A stretch of DNA of 64,000 nucleotides from Taudactylus pleione (Eukaryota; Chordata; Amphibia; Anura; Myobatrachidae), in the NCBI GenBank assembly GCA_031769625.1, contig JAUIMM010002539.1, positions 1 to 64,000 of the forward strand, read 5' to 3'. This document shows positions 1 through 13,530 of this stretch, one piece after another. How positions within the stretch are numbered: position 1 is the stretch's first letter; every line of letters starts with the position of its first letter. Position numbers and translations under genes: made by a program. The notes under the pieces were generated by a model, which was given only the letters and a program-made list of their open reading frames with translations, was not told the origin of the DNA and did not search any database.

Positions 1-1206
1 AACAAATGTGATGTGAAATGGTTTTTCTCCACTGTTGCGTTTAAGAGAAAACGGCAAATGCACGTTTTAGGCCAAAATGCTTTGAAAGCAATGGAAACAA
101 CAAAAGCGCATACTTTGTGTTATCTCCACTTGTAGCAAACACAAACAGCTCAAAATTTCACTGGATGTGTTGAAGACGAAGACCAACAAATATGATGTGA
201 AATGGTTTTTCTCCCATGTTGCGTTTAAGAGAAAACAGCAAATGCACGTTTTAAGCCAAAATGCATTGAAAGCAATGAAAACAACAAAAGCGCATACTTT
301 GTGTTATCTCCACTTGTAGCAAACACAGACAGCTCAAAATTTCACTGGATGTGTTGAAGACCAAGACCAACAAATGTGATGTGAAATGGTTTTTCTCCCA
401 TTTTGCGTTTAAGAGAAAACAGCAAATGCACGTTTTAGGCCAAAATGCTTTGAAAGCAATGGAAACAACAAAAGCGCATACTTTGTGTTATCTCCACTTG
501 TAGCAAACACAGACAGCTCAAAATTTCACTGGATGTGTTGAAGACCAAGACCCACAAATGTGATGTGAAATGGTTTTTCTCCCATGTTGCGTTTAAGAGA
601 AAACAGCAATTGCTCGTTTTAGGCCAAAATGCATTGAAAGCAATGGAACCAACAAAAGCGCATACTTTGTGTTATCTCCTCTTGTAGCAAACACAGACAG
701 CTCAAAATTTCACTGGATGTGTTGAAGACCAAGACCAACAAATGTGATGTGAAATGGTTTTTCTCCCATGTTGCGTTTAAGAGAAAACAGCAAATGCACG
801 TTTTAGGCCAAAATGCTTTGAAAGCAATGGAAACAACAAAAGCGCATACTTTGTGTTATCTCCACTTATAGCAAACACAGACAGCTCAAAATTTCACTGG
901 ATGTGTTGAAGACCAAGACCCACAAATGTGATGTGAAATGGTTTTTCTCCCATGTTGCGTTTAAGAGAAAACAGCAAATGCACGTTTTAGGCCAAAATGC
1001 ATTGAAAGCAATGGAAACAAGAAAAGCGCATACTTTGTGTTATCTTCTCTTGTAGCAAACACAGGCAGCTCAAAATTTCACTTGATGTGTTGAAGACCAA
1101 GACCAACAAATGTGATGTGAAATGGTTTTTCTCCCATGTTGCGTTTAAGAGAAAACAGCAAATGCACGTTTTAGGCCAAAATGCTTTGAAAGCAATGGAA
1201 ACAACA

Positions 1207-3924
1207 AAAGCGCATACTTTGTGTTATCTCCACTTGTAGCAAACACAGGCAGCTCAAAATTTCACTGGATGTGTTGAAGACCAAGACCCACAAATGTGAT
1301 GTGAAATGGTTTTTCTCCCATGTTGCGTTTAAGAGAAAACAGCAATTGCTCGTTTTAGGCAAAAATGCATTGAAAGCAATGGAACCAACAAAAGCGCATA
1401 CTTTGTGTTATCTCCTCTTGTAGCAAACACAGACAGCTCAAAATTTCACTGGATGTGTTGAAGACCAAGACCAACAAATGTGATGTGAAATGGTTTTTCT
1501 CCCATGTTGCGTTTAAGAGAAAACAGCAAATGCACGTTTTAGGCCAAAATGCATTGAAAGCAATGAAAACAACAAAAGCGCATACTTTGTGTTATCTCCA
1601 CTTGTAGCAAACACAGACAGCTCAAAATTTCACTGGATGTGTTGAAGACCAAGACCCACAAATGTGATGTGAAATGGTTTTTCTCCCATGTTGCATTTAA
1701 GAGAAAACAGCAATTGCTCGTTTTAGGCAAAAATGCATTGAAAGCAATGGAAACAACAAAAGCGCATACTTTGTGTTTTCTCCTCTTGTAGCAAACACAG
1801 GCAGCTCAAAATTTCACTGGATGTGTTGAAGACCAAGACCAACAAATGTGATGTGAAATGGTTTTTCTCCACTGTTGCGTTTAAGAGAAAACAGCAAATG
1901 CACGTTTTAGGCCAAAATGCTTTGAAAGCAATGGAAACAACAAAAGCGCATACTTTGTGTTATCTCCACTTGTAGCAAACACAAACAGCTCAAAATTTCA
2001 CTGGATGTCTTGAAGACGAAGACCAACAAATGTGATGTGAAATGGTTTTTCTCCCATGTTGCGTTTAAGAGAAAACAGCAAATGCACGTTTTAAGCCAAA
2101 ATGCATTGAAAGCAATGAAAACAACAAAAGCGCATACTTTGTGTTATCTCCACTTGTAGCAAACACAGACAGCTCAAAATTTCACTGGATGTCTTGAAGA
2201 CGAAGACCAACAAATGTGATGTGAAATGGTTTTTCTCCCATGTTGCGTTTAAGAGAAAACAGCAAATGCACGTTTTAAGCCAAAATGCATTGAAAGCAAT
2301 GAAAACAACAAAAGCGCATACTTTGTGTTATCTCCACTTGTAGCAAACACAGACAGCTCAAAATTTCACTGGATGTGTTGAAGACCAAGACCCACAAATG
2401 TGATGTGAAATGGTTTTTCTCCCATGTTGCGTTTAAGAGAAAACAGCAATTGCTTGTTTTAGGCAAAAATGCATTGAAAGCAATGGAAACAACAAAAGCG
2501 CATACTTTGTGTTATCTCCTCTTGTAGCAAACACAGGCAGCTCAAAATTTCACTGGATGTGTTGAAGACCAAGACCCACAAATGTGATGTGAAATGGTTT
2601 TTCTCCCATGTTGCATTTAAGAGAAAACAGCAATTGCTCGTTTTAGGCAAAAATGCATTGAAAGCAATGGAACCAACAAAAGCGCATACTTTGTGTTATC
2701 TCCACTTGTAGCAAACACAGGCAGCTCAAAATTTCACTGGATGTGTTGAAGACCAAGACCCACAAATGTGATGTGAAATGGTTTTTCTCCCATGTTGCGT
2801 TTAAGAGAAAACAGCAATTGCTCGTTTTAGGCAAAAATGCATTGAAAGCAATGGAACCAACAAAAGCGCATACTTTGTGTTATCTCCTCTTGTAGCAAAC
2901 ACAGACAGCTCAAAATTTCACTGGATGTGTTGAAGACCAAGACCAACAAATGTGATGTGAAATGGTTTTTCTCCCATGTTGCGTTTAAGAGAAAACAGCA
3001 AATGCACGTTTTAGGCCAAAATGCATTGAAAGCAATGAAAACAACAAAAGCGCATACTTTGTGTTATCTCCACTTGTAGCAAACACAGACAGCTCAAAAT
3101 TTCACTGGATGTGTTGAAGACCAAGACCCACAAATGTGATGTGAAATGGTTTTTTCTCCCATGTTGCATTTAAGAGAAAACAGCAATTGCTCGTTTTAGG
3201 CAAAAATGCATTGAAAGCAATGGAAACAACAAAAGCGCATACTTTGTGTTTTCTCCTCTTGTAGCAAACACAGGCAGCTCAAAATTTCACTGGATGTGTT
3301 GAAGACCAAGACCAACAAATGTGATGTGAAATGGTTTTTCTCCACTGTTGCGTTTAAGAGAAAACAGCAAATGCACGTTTTAGGCCAAAATGCTTTGAAA
3401 GCAATGGAAACAACAAAAGCGCATACTTTGTGTTATCTCCACTTGTAGCAAACACAAACAGCTCAAAATTTCACTGGATGTCTTGAAGACGAAGACCAAC
3501 AAATGTGATGTGAAATGGTTTTTCTCCCATGTTGCGTTTAAGAGAAAACAGCAAATGCACGTTTTAAGCCAAAATGCATTGAAAGCAATGAAAACAACAA
3601 AAGCGCATACTTTGTGTTATCTCCACTTGTAGCAAACACAGACAGCTCAAAATTTCACTGGATGTCTTGAAGACGAAGACCAACAAATGTGATGTGAAAT
3701 GGTTTTTCTCCCATGTTGCGTTTAAGAGAAAACAGCAAATGCACGTTTTAAGCCAAAATGCATTGAAAGCAATGAAAACAACAAAAGCGCATACTTTGTG
3801 TTATCTCCACTTGTAGCAAACACAGACAGCTCAAAATTTCACTGGATGTGTTGAAGACCAAGACCCACAAATGTGATGTGAAATGGTTTTTCTCCCATGT
3901 TGCGTTTAAGAGAAAACAGCAATT
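1207..3924 (-). repeat. 8-monomer higher-order repeat (period 1,472 bp), about 1.85 copies
   Basis: Sequence at 1,207-2,451 recurs at 2,679-3,924 with a 1,472-bp period (8 x 184), plus one extra T near 3,151. Shared rare markers include the tgttttctcctc monomer (1,767 and 3,239), the ctccactgttgcg monomer (1,867 and 3,339) and the tandem ggatgtcttgaagacgaag monomers (about 2,004 and 2,188, then 3,476 and 3,660). The same structure is carried in the second 12.3-kb copy, so the 8-monomer duplication is the older event. Confidence 0.88.
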
Positions 3925-6119
3925 GCTCGTTTTAGGCAAAAATACATTGAAAGCAATGGAACCAACAAAAGCGCATACTTTGTGTTATCTCCTCTTGTAG
4001 CAAACACAGACAGCTCAAAATTTCACTGGATGTGTTGAAGACCAAGACCAACAAATGTGATGTGAAATGGTTTTTCTCCCATGTTGCGTTTAAGAGAAAA
4101 CAGCAAATGCACGTTTTAGGCCAAAATGCTTTGAAAGCAATGGAAACAACAAAAGCACATCCTTTGTGTTATCTCCACTTATAGCAAACACAGACAGCTC
4201 AAAATTTCACTGGATGTGTTGAAGACCAAGACCCACAAATGTGATGTGAAATGGTTTTTCTCCCATGTTGCGTTTAAGAGAAAACAGCAAATGCACATTT
4301 TAGGCCAAAATGCATTGAAAGCAATGGAAACAACAAAAGCGCATACTTTGTGTTATCTTCTCTTGTAGCAAACACAGGCAGCTCAAAATTTCACTGGATG
4401 TGTTGAAGACCAAGACCCACAAATGTGATGTGAAATGGTTTTTCTCCCATGTTGCGTTTAAGAGAAAACAGCAATTGCTCGTTTTAGGCAAAAATGCATT
4501 GAAAGCAATGGAACCAACAAAAGCGCATACTTTGTGTTATCTCCTGTTGTAGCAAACACAGGCAGCTCAAAATTTCACTGGATGTGTTGAAGACCAAGAC
4601 CAACAAATGTGATGTGAAATGGTTTTTCTCCCATGTTGCGTTTAAGAGAAAACAGCAAATGCACGTTTTAGGCCAAAATGCATTGAAAGCAATGGAAACA
4701 ACAAAAGCGCATACTTTGTGTTATCTCCACTTGTAGCAAACACAGACAGCTCAAAATTTCACTGGATGTGTTGAAGACCAAGACCCACAAATGTGATGTG
4801 AAATGGTTTTTCTCCCATGTTGCGTTTAAGAGAAAACAGCAAATGCACGTTTTAGGCCAAAATGCATTGAAAGCAATGGAAACAACAAAAGCGCATACTT
4901 TGTGTTATCTTCTCTTGTAGCAAACACAGGCAGCTCAAAATTTCACTGGATGTGTTGAAGACCAAGACCAACAAATGTGATGTGAAATGGTTTTTCTCCC
5001 ATGTTGCGTTTAAGAGAAAACAGCAAATGCACGTTTTAGGCCAAAATGCTTTGAAAGCAATGGAAACAACAAAAGCGCATACTTTGTGTTATCTCCACTT
5101 GTAGCAAACACAGACAGCTCAAAATTTCACTGGATGTGTTGAAGACCAAGACCCACAAATGTGATGTGAAATGGTTTTTCTCCCATGTTGCGTTTAAGAG
5201 AAAACAGCAATTGCTCGTTTTAGGCAAAAATGCATTGAAAGCAATATAACCAACAAAAGCGCATACTTTGTGTTATCTCCTCTTGTAGCAAACACAGACA
5301 GCTCAAAATTTCACTGGATGTGTTGAAGACCAAGACCCACAAAAGTGATGTGAAATGGTTTTTCTCCCATGTTGCGTTTAAGAGAAAACAGCAATTGCAC
5401 GTTTTAGGCCAAAATGCATTGAAAGCAATGGAAACAACAAAAGCGCATACTTTGTGTTATCTCCTCTTGTAGCAAACACAGGCAGCTCAAAATTTCACTG
5501 GATGTGTTGAAGACCAAGACCAACAAATGTGATGTGAAATGGTTTTTCTCCACTGTTGCGTTTAAGAGAAAACAGCAAATGCACGTTTTAGGCCAAAATG
5601 CTTTGAAAGCAATGGAAACAACAAAAGCACATACTTTGTGTTATCTCCACTTGTAGCAAACATAGACAGCTCAAAATTTCACTGGATGTGTTGAAGACCA
5701 AGACCCACAAATGTGATGTGAAATGGTTTTACTCCCATGTTGCGTTTAAGAGAAAACAGCAATTGCTCGTTTTAGGCAAAAATGCATTGAAAGCAATGGA
5801 ACCAACAAAAGCGCATACTTTGTGTTATCTCCTCTTGTAGCAAACACAGACAGCTCAAATTTTCACTGGATGTGTTGAAGACCAAGACCCACAAATGTGA
5901 TGTGAAATGGTTTTTCTCCCATGTTGCGTTTAAGAGAAAACAGCAATTGCACGTTTTAGGCCAAAATGCATTGAAAGCAATGGAAACAAAAAAAGCGCAT
6001 ACTTTGTGTTATCTCCTCTTGTAGCAAACACAGGCAGCTCAAAATTTCACTGGATGTGTTGAAGACCAAGACCAACAAATGTGATGTGAAATGGTTTTTC
6101 TCCCATGTTGCGTTTAAGA

Positions 6120-6560
6120 GAAAACAGCAAATGCACGTTTTAGGCCAAAATGCATTGAAAGCAATGGAAACAACAAAAGTGCATACGTTGTGTTATCTCC
6201 ACTTGTAGCAAACACAAACAGCTCAAAATTTCACTGGATGTCTTGAAGACCAAGACCAACAAATGTGATGTGAAATGGTTTTTCTCCCATGTTGCGTTTA
6301 AGAGAAAACAGCAAATGCACGTTTTAGGCCAAAATGCATTGAAAGCAATGAAAACAACAAAAGCGCATACTTTGTGTTATCTCCACTTGTAGCAAACACA
6401 GACAGCTCAAAATTCACTGGATGTGTTGAAGACCAAGACCCACAAATGTGATGTGAAATGGTTTTTCTCCCATGTTGCATTTAAGAGAAAACAGCAATTG
6501 CTCGTTTTAGGCAAAAATGCATTGAAAGCAATGGAACCAACAAAAGCGCATACTTTGTGT
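6120..6560 (-). repeat. Monomer haplotype with a 1-bp deletion, shared with the opposite arm
   Basis: The monomer has lost one T in the motif aaaattcactgg (about 6,413). The preceding monomer in reading direction has the ggaaccaac/ggcaaaaatgc combination, and the following one has the rare gtgcatacg (6,180) and caaacacaaacag variants. The same three-monomer order is found at about 18,443-18,883 in the duplicate and, in inverted orientation, at about 43,740-44,150 in the right arm. Confidence 0.82.
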
Positions 6561-7809
6561 TATCTCCTCTTGTAGCAAACACAGACAGCTCAAAATTTCA
6601 CTGGATGTGTTGAAGACCAAGACCAACAAATGTGATGTGAAACGGTTTTTCTCCCATGTTGCGTTTAAGAGAAAACAGCAAATGCACGTTTTAGGCCAAA
6701 ATGCTTTGAAAGCAATGGAAACAACAAAAGCGCATACTTTGTGTTATCTCCACTTATAGCAAACACAGACAGCTCAAAATTTCACTGGATGTGTTGAAGA
6801 CCAAGACCCACAAATGTGATGTGAAATGGTTTTTCTCCCATGTTGCGTTTAAGAGAAAACAGCAAATGCACGTTTTAGGCCAAAATGCATTGAAAGCAAT
6901 GGAAACAACAAAAGCGCATACTTTGTGTTATCTTCTCTTGTAGCAAACACAGGCAGCTCAAAATTTCACTGGATGTGTTGAAGACCAAGACCAACAAATG
7001 TGATGTGAAATGGTTTTTCTCCCATGTTGCGTTTAAGAGAAAACAGCAAATGCACGTTTTAGGCCAAAATGCTTTGAAAGCAATGGAAACAACAAAAGCG
7101 CATACTTTGTGTTATCTCCACTTGTAGCAAACACAGGCAGCTCAAAATTTCACTGGATGTGTTGAAGACCAAGACCCACAAATGTGATGTGAAATGGTTT
7201 TTCTCCCATGTTGCGTTTAAGAGAAAACAGCAATTGCTCGTTTTAGGCAAAAATGCATTGAAAGCAATGGAACCAACAAAAGCGCATACTTTGTGTTATC
7301 TCCTCTTGTAGCAAACACAGACAGCTCAAAATTTCACTGGATGTGTTGAAGACCAAGACCAACAAATGTGATGTGAAATCGTTTTTCTCCCATGTTGCGT
7401 TTAAGAGAAAACAGCAAATGCACGTTTTAGGCCAAAATGCATTGAAAGCAATGAAAACAACAAAAGCGCATACTTTGTGTTATCTCCACTTGTAGCAAAC
7501 ACAGACAGCTCAAAATTTCACTGGATGTGTTGAAGACCAAGACCCACAAATGTGATGTGAAATGGTTTTTCTCCCATGTTGCATTTAAGAGAAAACAGCA
7601 ATTGCTCGTTTTAGGCAAAAATGCATTGAAAGCAATGGAAACAACAAAAGCGCATACTTTGTGTTTTCTCCTCTTGTAGCAAACACAGGCAGCTCAAAAT
7701 TTCACTGGATGTGTTGAAGACCAAGACCAACAAATGTGATGTGAAATGGTTTTTCTCCCATGTTGCGTTTAAGAGAAAACAGCAAATGCACGTTTTAGGC
7801 CAAAATTTT

Positions 7810-10095
7810 TTGAAAGCAATGGAAACAACAAAAGCGCATACTTTGTGTTATCTCCACTTGTAGCAAACACAGACAGCTCAAAATTTCACTGGAAGTGTTG
7901 AAGACCAAGACCCACAAATGTGATGTGAAATGGTTTTTCTCCCATGTTGCGTTTAAGAGAAAACAGCAAATGCACGTTTTAGGCCAAAATGCATTGAAAG
8001 CAATGGAAACAACAAAAGCGCATACTTTGTGTTATCTTCTCTTGTAGCAAACACAGGCAGCTCAAAATTTCACTGGATGTGTTGAAGACCAAGACCAACA
8101 AATGTGATGTGAAATGGTTTTTCTCCCATGTTGCGTTTAAGAGAAAACAGCAAATGCACGTTTTAGGCCAAAATGCTTTGAAAGCAATGGAAACAACAAA
8201 AGCGCATACTTTGTGTTATCTCCACTTGTAGCAAACACAGACAGCTCAAAATTTCACTGGATGTGTTGAAGACCAAGACCCACAAATGTGATGTGAAATG
8301 GTTTTTCTCCCATGTTGCGTTTAAGAGAAAACAGCAATTGCTCGTTTTAGGCAAAAATGCATTGAAAGCAATATAACCAACAAAAGCGCATACTTTGTGT
8401 TATCTCCTCTTGTAGCAAACAGACAGCTCAAAATTTCACTGGATGTGTTGAAGACCAAGACCCACAAATGTGATGTGAAATGGTTTTTCTCCCATGTTGC
8501 GTTTAAGAGAAAACAGCAATTGCACGTTTTAGGCCAAAATGCTTTGAAAGCAATGGAAACAACAAAAGCACATACTTTGTGTTATCTCCACTTGTAGCAA
8601 ACACAGACAGCTCAAAATTTCACTGGATGTGTTGAAGACCAAGACCCACAAATGTGATGTGAAATGGTTTTTCTCCCATGTTGCGTTTAAGAGAAAACAG
8701 CAAATGCACGTTTTAGGCCAAAATGCATTGAAAGCAATGGAAACAACAAAAGCGCATACTTTGTGTTATCTTCTCTTCTAGCAAACACAGGCAGCTCAAA
8801 ATTTCACTGGATGTGTTGAAGACCAAGACCAACAAATGTGATGTGAAATGGTTTTTCTCCCATGTTGCGTTTAAGAGAAAACTGCAAATGCACGTTTTAG
8901 GCCAAAATGTTTTGAAAGCAATGGAAACAACAAAAGCGCATACTTTGTGTTATCTCCACTTGTAGCAAACACAGACAGCTCAAAATTTCACTGGAAGTGT
9001 TGAAGACCAAGACCCACAAATGTGATGTGAAATGGTTTTTCTCCCATGTTGCGTTTAAGAGAAAACAGCAAATGCACGTTTTAGGCCAAAATGCATTGAA
9101 AGCAATGGAAACAACAAAAGCGCATACTTTGTGTTATCTTCTCTTGTAGCAAACACAGGCAGCTCAAAATTTCACTGGATGTGTTGAAGACCAAGACCAA
9201 CAAATGTGATGTGAAATGGTTTTTCTCCCATGTTGCGTTTAAGAGAAAACAGCAAATGCACGTTTTAGGCCAAAATGCTTTGAAAGCAATGGAAACAACA
9301 AAAGCGCATACTTTGTGTTATCTCCACTTGTAGCAAACACAGACAGCTCAAAATTTCACTGGATGTGTTGAAGACCAAGACCCACAAATGTGATGTGAAA
9401 TGGTTTTTCTCCCATGTTGCGTTTAAGAGAAAACAGCAATTGCTCGTTTTAGGCAAAAATGCATTGAAAGCAATATAACCAACAAAAGCGCATACTTTGT
9501 GTTATCTCCTCTTGTAGCAAACAGACAGCTCAAAATTTCACTGGATGTGTTGAAGACCAAGACCCACAAATGTGATGTGAAATGGTTTTTCTCCCATGTT
9601 GCGTTTAAGAGAAAACAGCAATTGCACGTTTTAGGCCAAAATGCTTTGAAAGCAATGGAAACAACAAAAGCACATACTTTGTGTTATCTCCACTTGTAGC
9701 AAACACAGACAGCTCAAAATTTCACTGGATGTGTTGAAGACCAAGACCCACAAATGTGATGTGAAATGGTTTTTCTCCCATGTTGCGTTTAAGAGAAAAC
9801 AGCAAATGCACGTTTTAGGCCAAAATGCATTGAAAGCAATGGAAACAACAAAAGCGCATACTTTGTGTTATCTTCTCTTCTAGCAAACACAGGCAGCTCA
9901 AAATTTCACTGGATGTGTTGAAGACCAAGACCAACAAATGTGATGTGAAATGGTTTTTCTCCCATGTTGCGTTTAAGAGAAAACTGCAAATGCACGTTTT
10001 AGGCCAAAATGTTTTGAAAGCAATGGAAACAACAAAAGCGCATACTTTGTGTTATCTCCACTTGTAGCAAACACAGACAGCTCAAAATTTCACTG
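7810..10095 (-). repeat. 6-monomer tandem duplication (period 1,102 bp), two copies
   Basis: Sequence at 7,810-8,993 recurs at 8,912-10,095. Both copies share a 2-bp loss in the motif gcaaacagacagctc (usual form gcaaacacagacagctc), which makes the period 6 x 184 minus 2. Other shared markers are the ttctcttctagc monomer (8,771 and 9,873), aaactgcaaatg (about 8,879 and 9,981) and atgttttgaaag. Outside these limits the variants differ (aaattttttgaaag at 7,804; ctggatgtgttg at 10,096), which fixes the ends to within part of a monomer. Confidence 0.88.
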
Positions 10096-11099
10096 GATGT
10101 GTTGAAGACCAAGACCCACAAATGTGATGTGAAATGGTTTTTCTCCCATGTTGCGTTTAAGAGAAAACAGCAATTGCTCGTTTTAGGTAAAAATGCATTG
10201 AAAGCAATGGAACCAACACAAGCGCATACTTTGTGTTATCTCCTCTTGTAGCAAACACAGACAGCTCAAAATTTCACTGGATGTGTTGAAGACCAAGACC
10301 CACAAATGTGATGTGAAATGGTTTTTCTCCCATGTTGCGTTTAAGAGAAAACAGCAAATGCACGTTTTAGGCCAAAATGCTTTGAAAGCAATGGAAACAA
10401 CAAAAGCGCATACTTTGTGTTATCTCCACTTATAGCAAACACAGACAGCTCAAAATTTCACTGGATGTGTTGAAGACCAAGACCCACAAATGTGATGTGA
10501 AATGGTTTTTTTCCCATGTTGCGTTTAAGAGAAAACAGCAAATGCACGTTTTAGGCCAAAATGCATTGAAAGCAATGGAAACAACAAAAGCGCATACTTT
10601 GTGTTATCTTCTCTTGTAGCAAACACAGGCAGCTCAAAATTTCACTGGATGTGTTGAAGACCAAGACCAACAAATGTGATGTGAAATGGTTTTTCTCCCA
10701 TGTTGCGTTTAAGAGAAAACAGCAAATGCACGTTTTAGGCCAAAATGCTTTGAAAGCAATGGAAACAACAAAAGCGCATACTTTGTGTTATCTCCACTTG
10801 TAGCAAACACAGGCAGCTCAAAATTTCACTGGATGTGTTGAAGACCAAGACCCACAAATGTGATGTGAAATGGTTTTTCTCCCATGTTGCGTTTAAGAGA
10901 AAACAGCAATTGCTCGTTTTAGGCAAAAATGCATTGAAAGCAATGGAACCAACAAAAGCGCATACTTTGTGTTATCTCCTCTTGTAGCAAACACAGACAG
11001 CTCAAAATATCACTGGATGTGTTGAAGACCAAGACCAACAAATGTGATGTGAAATGGTTTTTCTCCCATGTTGCGTTTAAGAGAAAACAGCAAATGCAC

Positions 11100-12324
11100 G
11101 TTTTAGGCCAAAATGCTTTGAAAGCAATGGAAACAACAAAAGCGCATACTTTGTGTTATCTCCACTTATAGCAAACACAGACAGCTCAAAATTTCACTGG
11201 ATGTGTTGAAGACCAAGACCCACAAATGTGATGTGAAATGGTTTTTCTCCCATGTTGCGTTTAAGAGAAAACAGCAAATGCACGTATTAGGCCAAAATGC
11301 ATTGAAAGCAATGGAAACAACAAAAGCGCATACTTTGTGTTATCTTCTCTTGTAGCAAACACAGGCAGCTCAAAATTTCACTGGATGTGTTGAAGACCAA
11401 GACCCACAAATATGATGTGAAATGGTTTTTCTCCCATGTTGCGTTTAAGAGAAAACAGCAATTGCTCGTTTTAGGCCAAAATGCATTGAAAGCAATGAAA
11501 ACAACAAAAGCGCATACTTTGTGTTATCTCCTCTTGTAGCAAACACAGACAGCTCAAAATTTCACTGGATGTGTTGAAGACCAAGACCCACAAATGTGAT
11601 GTGAAATGGTTTTTCTCCCATGTTGCGTTTAAGAGAAAACAGCAATTGCTTGTTTTAGGCAAAAATGCATTAAAAGCAATGGAACAAACAAAAGCGCATA
11701 CTTTGTGTTATCTCCTCTTGTAGCAAACACAGACAGCTCAAAATTTCATTGGATGTGTTGAAGACCAAGACCCACAAATGTGATGTGAAATGGTTTTTCT
11801 CCCATGTTGCGTTTAAGAGAAAACAGCAATTGCACGTTTTAGGCCAAAATGCATTGAAAGCAATGGAAACAACAAAAGCACATACTTTGTGTTATCTCCT
11901 CTTGTAGCAAACACAGGCAGCTCAAAATTTCACTGGATGTGTTGAAGACCAAGACCAACAAATGTGATGTGAAATGGTTTTTCTCCCATGTTGCGTTTAA
12001 GAGAAAACAGCAAATGCACGTTTTAGGCCAAAATGCTTTGAAAGCAATGGAAACAACAAAAGCGCATACTTTGTGTTATCTCCACTTGTAGCAAACACAG
12101 ATAGCTCAAAATTTCACTGGATGTGTTGAAGACCAAGACCCACAAATGTGATGTGAAATGGTTTTTCTCCCATGTTGCGTTTAAGAGAAAACAGCAAATG
12201 CACGTTTTAGGCCAAAATGCATTGAAAGCAATGGAAACAACAAAAGCGCATACTTTGTGTTATCTCCACTTGTAGCAAACACAGACAGCTCAAAATTTCA
12301 CTGGATGTGTTGAAGATCAAGACC
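11100..12324 (-). repeat. Satellite monomers specific to the end of the first 12.3-kb period
   Basis: About 6.7 ordinary minus-strand monomers complete the 67-monomer period between the two duplicated blocks. They include the tcattggatg variant (11,746) and the cagatagctc variant (about 12,100). The sequence is not repeated directly after the second copy at 23.4 kb. Parts of it resemble 25.2-26.1 kb, for example the acccacaaatatgatg monomer at 11,402 and 25,199. No gene is seen. Confidence 0.75.
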
Positions 12325-13530
12325 AACAAATGTGATGTGAAATGGTTTTTCTCCACTGTTGCGTTTAAGAGAAAACGGCAAATGCACGTTTTAGGCCAAA
12401 ATGCTTTGAAAGCAATGGAAACAACAAAAGCGCATACTTTGTGTTATCTCCACTTGTAGCAAACACAAACAGCTCAAAATTTCACTGGATGTGTTGAAGA
12501 CGAAGACCAACAAATATGATGTGAAATGGTTTTTCTCCCATGTTGCGTTTAAGAGAAAACAGCAAATGCACGTTTTAAGCCAAAATGCATTGAAAGCAAT
12601 GAAAACAACAAAAGCGCATACTTTGTGTTATCTCCACTTGTAGCAAACACAGACAGCTCAAAATTTCACTGGATGTGTTGAAGACCAAGACCAACAAATG
12701 TGATGTGAAATGGTTTTTCTCCCATTTTGCGTTTAAGAGAAAACAGCAAATGCACGTTTTAGGCCAAAATGCTTTGAAAGCAATGGAAACAACAAAAGCG
12801 CATACTTTGTGTTATCTCCACTTGTAGCAAACACAGACAGCTCAAAATTTCACTGGATGTGTTGAAGACCAAGACCCACAAATGTGATGTGAAATGGTTT
12901 TTCTCCCATGTTGCGTTTAAGAGAAAACAGCAATTGCTCGTTTTAGGCCAAAATGCATTGAAAGCAATGGAACCAACAAAAGCGCATACTTTGTGTTATC
13001 TCCTCTTGTAGCAAACACAGACAGCTCAAAATTTCACTGGATGTGTTGAAGACCAAGACCAACAAATGTGATGTGAAATGGTTTTTCTCCCATGTTGCGT
13101 TTAAGAGAAAACAGCAAATGCACGTTTTAGGCCAAAATGCTTTGAAAGCAATGGAAACAACAAAAGCGCATACTTTGTGTTATCTCCACTTATAGCAAAC
13201 ACAGACAGCTCAAAATTTCACTGGATGTGTTGAAGACCAAGACCCACAAATGTGATGTGAAATGGTTTTTCTCCCATGTTGCGTTTAAGAGAAAACAGCA
13301 AATGCACGTTTTAGGCCAAAATGCATTGAAAGCAATGGAAACAAGAAAAGCGCATACTTTGTGTTATCTTCTCTTGTAGCAAACACAGGCAGCTCAAAAT
13401 TTCACTTGATGTGTTGAAGACCAAGACCAACAAATGTGATGTGAAATGGTTTTTCTCCCATGTTGCGTTTAAGAGAAAACAGCAAATGCACGTTTTAGGC
13501 CAAAATGCTTTGAAAGCAATGGAAACAACA

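Larger units (their letters stand above)
1..11100 (-). repeat. 12.3-kb segmental duplication, copy 1 (truncated by window start)
   Basis: Position 1 matches 12,325, and the match runs without a break to about 11,034-11,110. The order of rare variants is identical in the two copies: the cactgttgcg monomers, the aatacattg variant (3,952), the aaaattcactgg deletion (about 6,413) and the two 2-bp deletions. The offset is 12,324 bp up to about 3,150 and 12,323 bp after it, because this copy has one extra T in a T-run near 3,151. The period equals 67 monomers less the net indels. I noticed almost no other differences, against roughly 5% between random monomers, so the duplication is very recent. 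The start may lie outside the window. Confidence 0.93.
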
